The notes below the pieces were generated by a model that saw only the letters and a list, made by a program, of their open reading frames with translations, did not search any database and was not told the DNA's origin. Position numbers and translations under genes: made by a program. A stretch of DNA of 64,000 nucleotides, taken from assembly GCA_002633005.1 (NCBI GenBank), contig NMRA01000038.1, forward strand, positions 1,284,181-1,348,180, written 5' to 3'. Positions 52,935 through 64,000 of this stretch are shown one piece after another (the first letter of the stretch is position 1; the number at the start of each line of letters is the position of its first letter). The DNA is from Phoronis australis (lineage: Eukaryota; Phoronida; Phoronidae).

Positions 52935-54415
52935 TTCTGTGTATGGTCTTATACAACTGAAAGGAGGTTATAGAAGCGCACAAGCAAAATTGGTCGAACA
53001 TGTGTAACGTTATTCGTTATTTTAAGCAGGTATAAGTGCTAAATCATGTCTTGTTCCGGAGCTAGAGCAGACGGTCTTAGTGCATACGTACGAGTTCACG
53101 GAGACGCACCAGGAAAGATTGTAGTTGCACTTTAGTTTGACAACTCATGCGAAAGATGATCACTTCTTTATCACTTTATTAGTTGAAAACACGTGGCGCA
53201 GACCCGTGGGAATGTAAATGTCACGTACTTTCTGGTGGCTGCTACCCCTCTCGGGAGGTCAACTGCTTCTTCAAAACCCTTTGTTGAAACACGGGTACCC
53301 GAGTTGGTGCCTGCCCCTCTCGGAGGTCAACTGAGCGAATATTCATCAAATTTCACGGAAACGCCAATTTCTTAGTAGGTTGTTTCAGATTGAAAAAAAT
53401 TATCTAGTGCGCTTTAATTGCTCTTTTTGAGGTTGTATGAAAGAACTTTTCCCGGATTTCAGTCTGCACCCATGTTTACAAACGGAACTTCATCATTTTT
53501 TACAACTTAACTTTAATTGACAAAAAGTCGTCTATGACGTGTAAGTTACTCACACAGAAGAAAATAACATTGGCATGTTGGGCCGTCACAAGGTAACAAC
53601 ATAAAAATGAAAAGCACAAACTGCGAATCTTTGTCTGCATTTAGGCGTGAGATTTTTTTACCAAATCCAGAAATTACTGCATGAGATTTTTAGGTGATTC
53701 CCAAAGATTTGCAGACGGGGCATCTCATGGGGAGGAAAGGAGCCCCACCAAGAAATTTTACGAATTTATTTTTGGCAACGTGAATTCTGGTTCATTCCAG
53801 TGGTATTCTGTTACGGTTTATGTTTAAACTTGCACTCCAAAGGTCACAGAAATTTTTGTTTACGATAGATAGTATATGTGCATTGTTAGACGCGCATTGT
53901 GCACGGTCATCAAAAATCACCGGCAGTGATCGACACGTGTGAGTAGCTTATTCTACAGTACTTTTTCTAAGAATAACGATCATGAAATGAATTGCTGTCA
54001 CAAACCTTACAATCTTACTGAAAACTTCATATTTCAAAAACAAGACAAACAGACGCAACGTTTCATTCTTACATAAGAGTATCAATTGGCAAACGAGAAC
54101 AAAGTGTCAAAGAATAGACAGAAAAGTCCGGGCATCACGGCGAACAATGATCGACTACATAATGAACAAGGCATCAGAACTGGATACCGTGCAAATTTCT
54201 TTTAGGAATTCTGAGCTGTAAGCGTAAGTTTCTTGACAGTCTCGGTAACCAAACTTTGGCTGATGCTGGTGAAAAACGGTACTTTTCCATTACCCTATGC
54301 AGGGTCTGCCAGAGTGGTTAGTCAAATATGCGAATCGCAATATTTTTCCCATTTTTGTCTTTAAAACCAGTCGTTAAACTATCTTCACTGTTGTGAAATC
54401 ACCTATACATTTGCA
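52935..54415. other. intergenic region, nothing recognised
   Basis: 1.5 kb without a supportable gene, RNA or clear repeat. Confidence 0.45.
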
Positions 54416-54419
54416 GCCG

Positions 54420-54612
54420 ATTTCATAAAGGTGATTTAAAATGAAATTTGGTTTAAATTGTGCGTAAATCAGGTTTAAAGGTCGTGGTTTAACTTTTAGA
54501 CAAGTGGTATATAATAAAACCTAGTTAAACTATAATTTAAACTTGGTCTAAGCCGGTTTTCTTTTCCTCAACGAGGTCTATATTTCCTTAGACCTTTATT
54601 AAGATGTTAAAG
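54420..54612. mobile_element. possible MITE with TTTAAAC-rich interior
   Basis: CATAAAGGTGATTT at the left resembles the inverse of the right end (CCTTTATTAAGATG). Inside, GGTTTAAATTG and AATTTAAACTTGG are also inverted. The ends are imperfect, so the boundaries are approximate. Confidence 0.4.
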
Positions 54613-55169
54613 CGATACGTGTGCTCAACCGTGCAGCTGAAAGACGACGCGGTGTGTATCACCAACTCAATTTTAGAAAGTTGAGAATAGACTATTTTCA
54701 AATTTTCGGTTCAATTTACGCCGACGCGGACTCAAACGTAGAGCGCTACGTGCGTATTGCAGGATGTCCTTCGGACTAGTCAGGATGCGACTGATCGAAC
54801 AGAGCGTCATCATCGTAAACGTTACGGGCGGGCTTCGGTCCGACCCCCCCCCCCTGGCCGCCGACAAAAAATAAATAGTAAAATGACACAGAGACAAATT
54901 TGGGCATTTATTATGTTGCAGCTAATCGTGAGCGTGTACTTTAATGTGTGCGCGTGTGATGGGGCACATATGTCACAAATTGAAAAATTTTGGTCCCCCT
55001 CATGGGTCCATCACCGTTTTTCTTTGCAAATTTTTTCACTGACGAAAGTTCCTTTTTTGGCCTTCATTCTTAAGCGTTTCCAAATATGATTTACAGACTG
55101 TTTGTCGTTGCATTTATCCGATTGCGGGAACTGTGCAGCGATCCGTACCGACATCTCCCCAAGTCTTCT

Positions 55170-55275
55170 GCATACGTTGACTAAAAAGTCAACGTATGCC
55201 AACATTCAAAAGAACAAGAAAACTGACGCCAAATCAAAATTTTGCGCCAGTTTTCTTGTTCTCTATAATATTGGC
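55170..55275. repeat. two adjacent hairpins
   Basis: 55170-55199 is a perfect 13-bp stem (GCATACGTTGACT and its complement) with an AAAA loop. 55198-55275 is a longer stem: GCCAACATT pairs with AATATTGGC outside, and AGAACAAGAAAACTG pairs with CAGTTTTCTTGTTCT inside, around a loop of about 20 bases. No gene is recognised around it. Confidence 0.75.
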
Positions 55276-55279
55276 TTTT

Positions 55280-57745
55280 CCCTTAATCAGTTCTCTGAGG
55301 AAATCTTTTTTCTCAAATGTTAAAAGCTTTCAGGCCTTTTCGACTCATTTTTGGTAACATACTCACCAGTAAATGTCTGCACTGATTCTACAACTATGTG
55401 CCATTTATACCACGTGATCAAGGTTCCATTGAAACTCTTTAATGGTTTCTTTGTTGAGTTAATCGAGATCGATATCGTTATACTTTCTACTGAGTACAGC
55501 AAGGAAAGGCTCAAAGAGTCCGATGCTTATAAAGCGAAACAGTCCGAGGGTCACTGAACCAAAACACCAGTTCAGTGTTCTTACAGTTGTGCGGATGGCT
55601 TGTTCTCTATGTGGTCGATCATTAATGTCCTTCGTTTTGTCCCGATTTTTTGCTTTCAATTCTTTGGCACTTTTTTTCTCTTTTGGCTGATGATGCTCTT
55701 ATGTAATAGTGAAATGTTGTGTTTTTGAAATATGTAGCTTTACTGTTTCTAGGGTTTTTGAGAATACTTTGGTCGGAAACTAATGGAATCAAGAGATACT
55801 TTTCTGGGAATCCTTTAGGGAAAATTTCGATATTTTTCTGTTATAGACACACCGAGAATATTGTTTTTGTATAAATCAAAAATATTTGTTTTAAAATTCT
55901 TCAAATTCCAATCCTCAATGATATTGTTTTCGATACCATCACGCCTTTTGGTTGTTTGTGTCTGCTGCTCTTTACATCAACATGTTATGTGGCATTCTCC
56001 ACCATTTTGAAATTTTATCCCCATAATGTTTCCTTTACTTCTTGTGTAGTTCACTCGACAGTGCCAGAACTATAGGAGGACAAAAGGGTAATTGCCCGAG
56101 CCGCCCGCCAAGGACCCTGTGTAAAAGGGGGCTGCTTAATATGAAAGGCAGTCACTAAAAATGGACAAAAATGACAGACAAATCCATCACCGGGTGACCC
56201 TCTCATAGTCTTCCTCAACATAAAAGGTTCGTTTTCACGAAAACAGGAAAAGAGAGCCCATTGAGGCCATTGTTTGGGTCTCCCTCCCTGAGAGGGAAAG
56301 GGTTTTAAATAGAAGATTGGAAAAGGTTGGATATGAGTCAACGCGTCCAGTCCTAGGACCCGTACACGGCTGCATGCAACAGTCCCTAATAGGGAATCAA
56401 CTACCTACTGCGTGTTTACAGACTTGTGAAAACACTAATTGTCCTTTCTTAAGCTGTTTTAGTCCCATTACCATTCCTTTGATAAAAATCGAAAGTGAGC
56501 TGTATGTTGAATTCTCAATATCATTGGAAATAAGTTGGGATCTTTTCGTACAACGTCCTTAATAAAGGGCTAAGTGCCTATTTATTTTCATTCAAATAAA
56601 GGCTCGGTTTTTAATTGTATTGTTAAAAAATGTCAGTATCCAAAGAAGAATATTCGTAATCAAGACGTACAATGATAGAAAAAGATTAAGTGAATAAAGA
56701 ACGATACGAATCCTCAAAGATTTAGAAAACTTAGTTGAGTCCCTATTTGAGATTATTTCATGCAACCAGGCATAGGACCCCCACCTATGGGCACAGGCCC
56801 TTAAACATGAAGATATAAAACTCAAAAACATAAAATTAACAGCAACTGATAGTACTGTCAGGGCCACTCTCTGTCAACTAGATTTCTAATTTATATAAAA
56901 AAAAACAATTTCAATAAAAATGGAAAAGAGAGCGCCGGACATATGACTTCATTACCTATTTCAGGAGGGGGTCCCGAATAAGTAGGCCTACATTTTGCGT
57001 TCCCTAATAATTGTCATTTTGAATTCAAAAACGTGAATAAATTTGCTCTGGAAAATCACATGCATTATAATTTTTTCGGACATTTTCGAAGTACGTACAA
57101 TATACGTTCAGACGATCTGAAATGGGGGCTCTAACTGAAATGTCTTAGCCAGGGCCAAGCAATGGAAGTTAATAAAGGTTCTGTTAAAATTTCTCTCTGT
57201 AACTCTTACCGTGTTTTTTCTTTTCGCGGCTGCCCTCCATAACAAATGAAGTCGTATGGAGATCGCAAGCTATTGTTTAACTTGCCTATGGGATGCTACC
57301 ATTGTTTTGAAATTCTTTTGTTGCGTCTTTGTTGGGTCTAACATTTCAGGTCGCTCGGATATCGTACCTTGGGCGCACATCAGCCGGTTACCGATAAATG
57401 CTTACCATTATCTTTATTATAAGAAAGATAAACAAAGTGAACAATGGATACGCCTATTTACCGATATCTATGGGACGAGCTTGCGACCTAGTTTCCGTGA
57501 GCGAAGACCTAAATTGTGGGGTACCTGTCCCCCCGTGGGTCCCCGCTTCCTACGGCCTTGAAAATGCATAAGACATGAACAGGTAAATTAATTTAAGGAA
57601 CACTTCTGGTATACGTTGACAGCAATTTAACTGCATCAAATTTTTACGTTACGGTCATGTACAGATGTTCTGCGGGAAAGTCCTGCGTCATAAAATCATC
57701 ACAATGTCGCACTTGTACCTCTGTGCGCTTGCATCCAATGCCAAC
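55280..57745. other. intergenic region with a weak inverted repeat
   Basis: No gene is supported. Around 56350-56405 and 56735-56800, GGACCC, TGCATG and TAGGGA/TCAACTA words occur in inverse order, suggesting an old fold-back element. Confidence 0.4.
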
Positions 57746-57747
57746 AG

Positions 57748-60700
57748 TTACATTTCGGAACATAGAGGGATGTCACAGTACTCCCAACGAACCAAAGGAT
57801 CAGTTGTGTAACACCATGGCGCACTATCTTTGTCTGGATTGCGGCAGTAGTTGCTGGCTTCCGTTGCTGTGGCTTCTGGCATTGATGAGTCGAATATCTG
57901 GCCGTGTCGATGAGGTTCTTGACTGTCCCATCGCTGACATTTTCTTTTAGACTTTGTTTCTGCCAGCTTTCCGCTATAAGACAGACCTTGCTCGCTATCG
58001 CGACACTGTGTTTCTGAAAGGCAGCATGCAGTGAATTTCAAACTTTGACAAGATGCACATGAACATGTTTCCAACGAACATATTAAAGAGCCCAGAAAGG
58101 CGAAAAACGGACTAAACTGCATTATTCAAAGTAGTTCTCTGCCACGGAAACAAAATTCAGCCTGTTCACCAGGAATTTTGTACGGTTTGTTTGTGGAGAT
58201 TATGAACTCCTGTTGATATGAAAGCCTTTTCTTTTAGTTTCAAATTTCAAAAAAAAAACGATCGTTCGTCGATTTTTCTCCGATGTCTCTTTGGTATGGC
58301 AAGAAATAGACATAGGACATTTCCTTTATATGGAAAGTATGACCTTTGGCCTTTGATGTAAATAATAAAGCAGTGGTGACTTCAAGCACCAGCCAGACTG
58401 ATTAATAATCAGTCGGTGCAAGTCCTAACTGTTTAAAACAAGGGCAACGCGAAGCGTTGAAATGCGTCCACGAATGCATCGCTAACGTTGTGCTTCTGAG
58501 GGTGAATATTTGTATCATAAAAATGGCCACTAGATGGCGCAAAATACATCGAATCCATCCAAAAACGGGAACATGCCATCGTTTATTTAATAGAAAGTTA
58601 TTTAAATTTCATGAAAATCTGTCAAAGAACTTCAGAGAAGCAAAGGAAAACAAAACAAAAAAAAAACGAAATTGCCACTAGGGGCACAGCGTTCGCCGGA
58701 TTTGTCTGAAAGTCGTCTTCGTCCGTTGCCAACTTCTTTTAAATACACTTGCTAAATTTAACAAAGATCCTGCAGCAGGCTTAGGAGATACAGCTATGAG
58801 CGCAAAAAAAAAACTGCCACTAGAATGTGCCACAGCAGTCAAAGTCGTCGGAAAATCATCGTCAACCACCCTCTTCGCACTAAGAACAATTATGCCAATT
58901 TTCACAATCATCCTTAGAATGGTTTGGTTGATAGAGGGTCGGACTCGGTCGAAAACAGCAAAAATGGCCATTAGGTGGCACAAAATACATCGATTCCATC
59001 CGAAAACGTGAGAATAATGTCATCTCACCAATAGATCCTTACATCCCAAATTTTATGAAATTCTGTTGAGGACCTCTGAAAACATAGTGGTAGACGTAAA
59101 AAATTAAAATTGCACACCGGTAGTCAGATCCGTACGAAGTCGTCGTCGTCCATTGTCAAATTCATATAAATTCACTTGCTAAATTGAGTAACGATCCTGC
59201 ATAGTGTTAGGAGATACAGCCATGGGCGCAAAAAACTGTCACTAGAAGGTGCCACAGTAACATAAGTCGTCGGAAAATCGTCGTCATCAGGACGCCGGGC
59301 TACCAGACGGAGCTAACGGCAATATTCACCCACATATAAATATGAGGGCACATAATTCGAATTCAAAAATAGTCTAAAATGAAAATCGTTTGCTTCACTG
59401 ATATGCCTTATACTGTGTTGTCCACCTCAGATTAGCAGCGCGATCACACGATAATCTGCGGTTGATATCCATCTAGTCATTCAGCTGTTTGTCGAATGAC
59501 TTTGAGCGCATGCGCGCTTTTATCATAAGTGGCGGGAGGAGGATTGGAAACTCTCTCGTGACTACAGAGCTTTTCCTTCGCTCTTATTTCACAAATCATG
59601 AATTTAAGTAGTAATTTGTCTGGAAATTTACTCACAGGGGAAATTTAATAACTCTGTAGTAGACGTTACGAGATGGTACTTTCGTCGAATTGTTTAAATA
59701 TATTTTTGACGAGCTTTCGCGTTTCATGCCTCTTTAAAGAATTGTCATGTGAGGCACATGCAGTTAGTTATGATGAGAGGTAACTGGATAGAGCAAGTAA
59801 GCGTATAAGTCTTTGGATAGACTTATAGTCTACAGATAGAGGAAGTACTTGTGTTAGTAAGTCTTATGGCGACTATAAGAGTTAATAAGTCTACACATAG
59901 AGTAAGTCAGTCTATAAAGTTAGTACGTCTGTGGACCGAGTTAATAAGTCTACGGATAGAGTAAGTAAGCAGGTCTATGAATAGAGTTAGTGAGTTCATC
60001 ATAGAACACAAAGATACTTGTAACTGGAAACCACTTCGAGATTTTCACCTCAAAAATACCACCTCTCGCAATTTCTCAGGGCACCTCCGTTTCTAAACAC
60101 CGTAACTTTGGTTTTCACTAAATTTACAGACATGCCCCATTCCTTGCAAAACTCATTTAAAGCACAAAGTAGTTTTTGCAGTTTAACTGGAGAGTAAGCA
60201 CACAAGGCCATATCATCGGCATATAACAATACTTTTACATCAGATACATTTTGACTTAGAAAAATACCATTGTCATTACTAGAGTGGATACATTCTACAA
60301 ATTCATTCAAATACAATGTAAATAAAAGAGGGCTTAGCAAACAACCTTGCCTAGTGCCAATACTGCAATTAAAAACATCAGTTATACCACCCTGCGTTCT
60401 CATACACGTCCGACGTTTGTTATACATTGATTGTAAAGTTTTTAAAAATCACCATGAACTCCAATTTTTTGTAATATGAGCCAAAGTAACCGAAGGGGAT
60501 CTTATCAAATGCTTTAGAAAAATCAATGAATGCGCGCAGTAAAAACGATGTCTTTGGTTGCTTATGTACCATAGTTGACAACGTAAAATTTGGTCGACAG
60601 TGCTATATCTCTTTTCGAACCGTACTTGGCATTCATACAATTTATTATTTTCATGGTCCAATAGTTAGCTAGTAAGTCTATGGATAGAGTATGAATGTTT

Positions 60701-61492
60701 ACTGATAGAGTTAGTAAATCTATATAGTTAGTAAATCTGTGAATAGAGTTAGTAAGTCTATATAGTTAATAAATCTGTGGACAGAGTTAGTAAGTCTATA
60801 TAGTTAGTAAATCTATGAATAGAGTTAGTAAGTCTATATAGTTAATAAATCTGTGGACAGAGTTAGTAAGTCTATATAGTTAATAAATCTATGGATAGAG
60901 TTAGTAAGTCTATATAGTTAATAAATCTGTGGACAGAGTTAGTAAGTCTATATAGTTAGTAAATCTATGGATAGAGTTAGTAAGTCTATATAGTTAGTAA
61001 ATCTGTGAATAGAGTTAGTAAGTCTAAAAGTTAGTAAATCTATGGATAGAGTTAGTAAGTCTATACGGTAAGTAAATCTGTGGATAGAGTTATAAGTCTA
61101 TGGCTAGAGCAGGCTAAGCAAGTGTATGTGTAGAATTTTAAACGTTACCGATACCAACACTACCGATAGCATACCAAGCCTACGAGTCGAGGTAAGTCTG
61201 GAGAAAAAATACGCGTAGTCCTCACAGTCTCCTATGTAATAGGCTATGTGTACTGTATTTGTCACACCTCCGCCAACTAGTGTCATTGGACAGGGTTTAG
61301 ATTTTTTGTCAAAACAAAATTATCAAAAACCTACCACAAAACGGCACATCGCAATATTCCCATACTACTTGAGGGTTGGTTGTATAACACCACACGCCAT
61401 CTGGGTGGTCTCCTGGCAGGGGGTTGCGACAGTAGTTCTCGTTGGTTTTGATGTTACCCGCTGGAAACCCATGGGCGTCATAGATTTTGTGT
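57748..61492 (-). CDS. kringle-domain protein, 3' portion
   Basis: Exon 61335-61492 encodes the second half of a kringle ([29 protein letters not shown]). It ends one base past the last Cys codon with a GTAGGT donor. Exon 57752-58013 starts after a CTTTCAG acceptor with two bases; the split codon gives Glu and the frame runs into a complete second kringle. That kringle has six Cys in [34 protein letters not shown]. The coding sequence may stop at TAA 57748-57750 or splice on at an AT|GTAACT donor inside the same codons. The first half of kringle 1 and the N terminus should lie at higher coordinates; I could not place them with confidence. Kringles are extracellular binding modules found in proteases, receptors and receptor ligands; which parent protein this is cannot be told. 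A signal peptide and disulfide-bonded secreted product are expected, not seen. Confidence 0.75.
58438..59355 (-). repeat. modular ~150-bp-unit element, copy 4 (inverted)
   Basis: Reads on the minus strand from the CATATTTATATGTGG hairpin at about 59350 to GCGTTGCCCTTG at about 58440. Inverse module words (GCCACTAG, GCCATTAG) recur near 58518, 58670, 58811, 58962 and 59233, roughly 150 bp apart. It lies inside the kringle-gene intron. Confidence 0.8.
59795..61105. repeat. ~38-bp minisatellite split by a LINE relic
   Basis: About a dozen units alternate GTTAGTAAGTCTATATA and GTTAGTAAATCTGTGGACAG or GTTAATAAATCTATGGATAG. The main array is 60664-61105; a more diverged part lies at 59795-60000. 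Between them is reverse-transcriptase sequence. Confidence 0.85.
60050..60661 (-). pseudogene. non-LTR retrotransposon reverse transcriptase fragment
   Basis: Two minus-strand frames together give conserved RT blocks in order: [13 protein letters not shown] (motif A, about 60475-60545), then after a frameshift [29 protein letters not shown] (catalytic YADD) and the [15 protein letters not shown] block. No endonuclease or 3' end is seen, so this is an inactive fragment of a LINE-type element. It resides in the kringle-gene intron in the same orientation. Confidence 0.88.
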
Positions 61493-61499
61493 CTGAAAG

Positions 61500-63200
61500 A
61501 ACCATTGTTTCGTTTCTGTCGTCGTCAATCGCGTGGTCACATTAGGGTAATAAACAGCGATAGCTTTATTGGCATATAGGCATGACTTTATGTGATTGCC
61601 TGGCAGTTTCGTAAGAATATAAATGCAGCTAAATGTTCAGAGAATTGATGAGAAGCTCCATCTAATTCCCACTCGTCAACATTGAATGACTCTTACCCGT
61701 AGGATTTGAATAGCATGCACTTACCACTGATCCTGGACGTATTTACGTCCAGCTTACTTTGTTCAATATGAATTATTGGTTCAGAGATGGATGCCCATAC
61801 AGTTTAAACAAACAAAACACTTACACGCTGTCCAAGCCATTTTAGGTAGTGCGGTCTATAAAAATTGAATTCTTTAATCATTGTCAGTCTTTGTATGACA
61901 AAAAATTGCTTAGACATGCTCCTTCCTTTACATACACCAATTTAGAAAACAAGGTGCGTTTCGTCAGTCGAAAGGTATCACTAAAACGTATAAAAATTCC
62001 TCAACTTTCAGCCCTGTTTCTGTTTACCTTATTTTACTATTAATCTTTTGCAAAAAAATGAGCAGGCCCTGCTCATTTTTTGCAAAAGATTAATAGAAGA
62101 AACCTCATTGCATATGCCGGCAGTTGAGTGAGTACCCATAATGCAAGCTGTCACTCACTATGGCGGCCATTTTAGATGGTGGTACACTACAATAGCGGAA
62201 GGAGTATGTTTAACTACACCCACAGAACTCTGGAACATTCCTACAGTTTTACGCTACAACCTAATAAAAGAGAAATTTATGCATTGCAAGTGCTGCCCCT
62301 TTGTTGAGTAGTCCCAGGCTCTCTTCAAGCATTTCGTTGAGCCATAATAACAGGGAGAATAGGCCTCAGTGTGTTCCAAACATTACAACAAAGCGCCTAT
62401 CTGCCTAATTCTCCCCCAAGGAATGACTTAGTATTGAACAAGGGAGCACCGACTGAATTACAAAACAAATGATAGAGTTACAAAAGGCAATATGGCTTGA
62501 CATAGACTTATACGTAACGAAATGTTCAATAAAAGCTAGATTACTGTTTAGCTGCATCTATCTTTTAGTTGTTTTGTCCGATTTTGTTCGGTGCATTATT
62601 ACGAAACTGTCAAGCGTGTACATGTTTGTAGATGTGGGCTTCATCGTCAAAGCTGTCGTTTTCAACTTCTTGTTAATTTTATGTTAACCTTAATCTTAGA
62701 AGTTGTTGGTATTTATATTGAAATATAATACCTTCATGAATATCAAATTTCATATTCGTAGAGTCGTGGAAGGTTGAATATTTCCAGAATTGAAATCTAT
62801 ATTTCCAGGTACACATCTGCATTATTGTGGAATTTGTTCCAAGATGACAACTCGACCGTTATTCTATACCACCACACTGCACATTCTTCGGGTTAGGAAA
62901 TATTTTATGAAATGTCATGACAACAACTATGAGTTCGTAAGAATCTGAGTATCCGAGATGAGACTCACCTTTGGGGTGTCTGTGTGTCCCATCGTTGGCA
63001 TGTATGTCCCGAAACGGTTTGGCTGGCGGTGCCGTAATAAATTTCCGATTTACCTCGAATCTGGCATCTCTTCACTGCGTGAAATGAAAAAAAAAATTCA
63101 ATTAACTTCGAGGATCATATCCATGGTCTGTCAGCGTCGCTTGGAATGGACTAATGTTCACTATAAAGCGTATACTCCAATAAATACGTGATTGATTAAT
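61500..63200. other. 5' side of kringle gene, no exon identified
   Basis: The phase-2 upstream exon completing kringle 1 was looked for on the minus strand and not found convincingly. The stretch contains the palindrome at 62038-62095 and otherwise AT-rich sequence. Confidence 0.4.
62038..62095. repeat. near-perfect 58-bp palindrome
   Basis: TATTAATCTTTTGCAAAAAA then ATGAGCAGG on the left is mirrored by CCTGCTCAT then TTTTTTGCAAAAGATTAATA on the right, with one extra A in the left arm and essentially no loop. Confidence 0.85.
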
Positions 63201-63205
63201 AGGTG

Positions 63206-63664
63206 CACTTGATTAACTTCGCCGGATTTACAGGGTAAACTCGCTAAGACATCTGATTGGTTCTCGATGACAGCTTCCGGCTTATTAATCAGATGTTTCA
63301 GCCACTTGAACCGGCGGAACGTGGGGAGCGTTCTCGTTTGTGTCTGGCTAGAAAATGAAGATTTCGCAGGACTCCGCGAGATATCGCCAAGTATTTTACA
63401 TGGGAGCACGGTGGTTTTAGCTATGTTTTTTCGGCCCGGCAATTGATTGGCTTCGCCGGTTCCGACGAGATATCAAGCGGCTACATATGACGCCTTCTGT
63501 CTTAAACATCAATCAAATGTCTTAACCGGTTGACCCGGTGAAATAGGCAAAGTCAACCAAGTGCAGCCAGTGACTGTACGTGATAAACTCCGCCTGATAA
63601 ACTGGCTAAGACAATTGTAAGCTGGAAGTCGTTGAATTGCAGAACCGGCGAAGTAAATCAAGTG
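63206..63664. mobile_element. non-autonomous DNA element with 20-bp terminal inverted repeats
   Basis: CACTTGATTAACTTCGCCGG at 63206 is inverted at 63645-63664 with one mismatch. Subterminal GATTGGCTTCGCCGG (about 63444) and inverted CTAAGACA..TGATTGG words strengthen the case. 459 bp with no transposase; the target duplication is not obvious. Confidence 0.6.
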
Positions 63665-64000
63665 TAGTTTTCTTTCAAGTGAATGGGACTATTCAGAAAA
63701 TCTACAATAACTATGCGTGCGTGTACTAGTGATGATAGATTAACAGCCTCGATTTCGCGAGCCCTTCAAATACATGGTGAAATGGCTTGCAGCCGTGCCA
63801 ACTGAATCTAAGATTGCGTAAAAAGGGTGCTTCTATGAGAGGAAGTAAGCACGACCTCATACAAAGGTAAGGTTTGTGATTATTTTAACGATTATTCCAT
63901 GATTATTCTACCAATGCCTGTTAACTGAGGCACTCGCCGATGGCGACTTCGCGGCAGTCAGTCGCCAGCCAGAGTCTGGTTAATCTTTGTATGTTGTGGT
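63665..64000. other. window end, nothing recognised
   Basis: Last 336 bp; no coding, RNA or repeat feature identified. Confidence 0.4.

Noticed and set aside
54757-55089. 110-codon plus-strand frame with a hydrophobic stretch resembling a signal peptide
   Set aside because: The downstream residues look random, there are no supported splice partners, and a poly-C run precedes it.
55320-55520. Minus-strand exon-like stretch ending at a good GTGAGT donor
   Set aside because: No recognisable domain, no clear acceptor, and no phase-compatible partner in the kringle gene.
58438-59355. Modular element as a Helitron
   Set aside because: Hairpins are present, but neither the TC start nor the CTRR 3' end is seen; kept only as a possibility.
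61683-61790. Minus-strand candidate for the missing first half of kringle 1, with a phase-2 GTAAGA donor
   Set aside because: The phase fits, but the expected Cys and CQxW pattern is missing and no acceptor precedes it.

Overview
This is a nuclear genome window from an animal. The genes are broken into many short GT-AG exons, introns run from about 0.2 to 6 kb, the DNA is AT-rich, and transposon relics are dense. The predicted proteins are very close to vertebrate orthologues, and kringle exons and a Snail-type factor are present. That fits an invertebrate deuterostome such as a hemichordate or cephalochordate; another marine invertebrate, for example a mollusc, is not excluded. The assembly looks heterozygous: at three of the four single-N positions, near-identical copies lie side by side.

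Layout. (1) 1-4665 +: the last three exons of a TLDc-domain gene matching MEAK7, with a fold-back element just past the stop. (2) 7644-9195 -: a Snail/Scratch-type three-zinc-finger factor, with a probable separate SNAG-like first exon. (3) 9522-19314 +: a four-exon MARVEL/CMTM-like four-pass membrane protein, head-to-head with gene 2 with 326 bp between the start codons; two of its introns hold duplicated allelic contig ends. (4) 23178-35841 -: a complete 19-exon beta-adaptin (AP-1/AP-2 beta subunit), 930 codons plus stop with every splice phase consistent. (5) 40300-49922 +: a complete 8-exon PEX12 peroxisomal RING peroxin, 339 codons plus stop. (6) 57748-61492 -: the 3' part of a kringle gene, with a reverse-transcriptase relic inside a minisatellite in its intron. 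The remainder, 50.8-57.7 kb and 61.5-64 kb, is repeat-rich with no gene I can support.

The genes do not form a pathway. The beta-adaptin works in clathrin coats, PEX12 in peroxisomal receptor ubiquitination, MEAK7 at lysosomes in mTOR signalling, and the Snail factor in transcriptional repression. The notable arrangement is the divergent beta-adaptin/PEX12 pair, which I recall also being adjacent and divergent in human (AP2B1/PEX12).

The most unusual material is repetitive. A modular element built from units of about 150 bp occurs four times, and one copy is present in one assembled allele but absent from the other. Two families of large fold-back elements occur. A 42-bp repeat copies a beta-adaptin 5' splice site four times, and a MITE sits at the B box of a tRNA-derived SINE.
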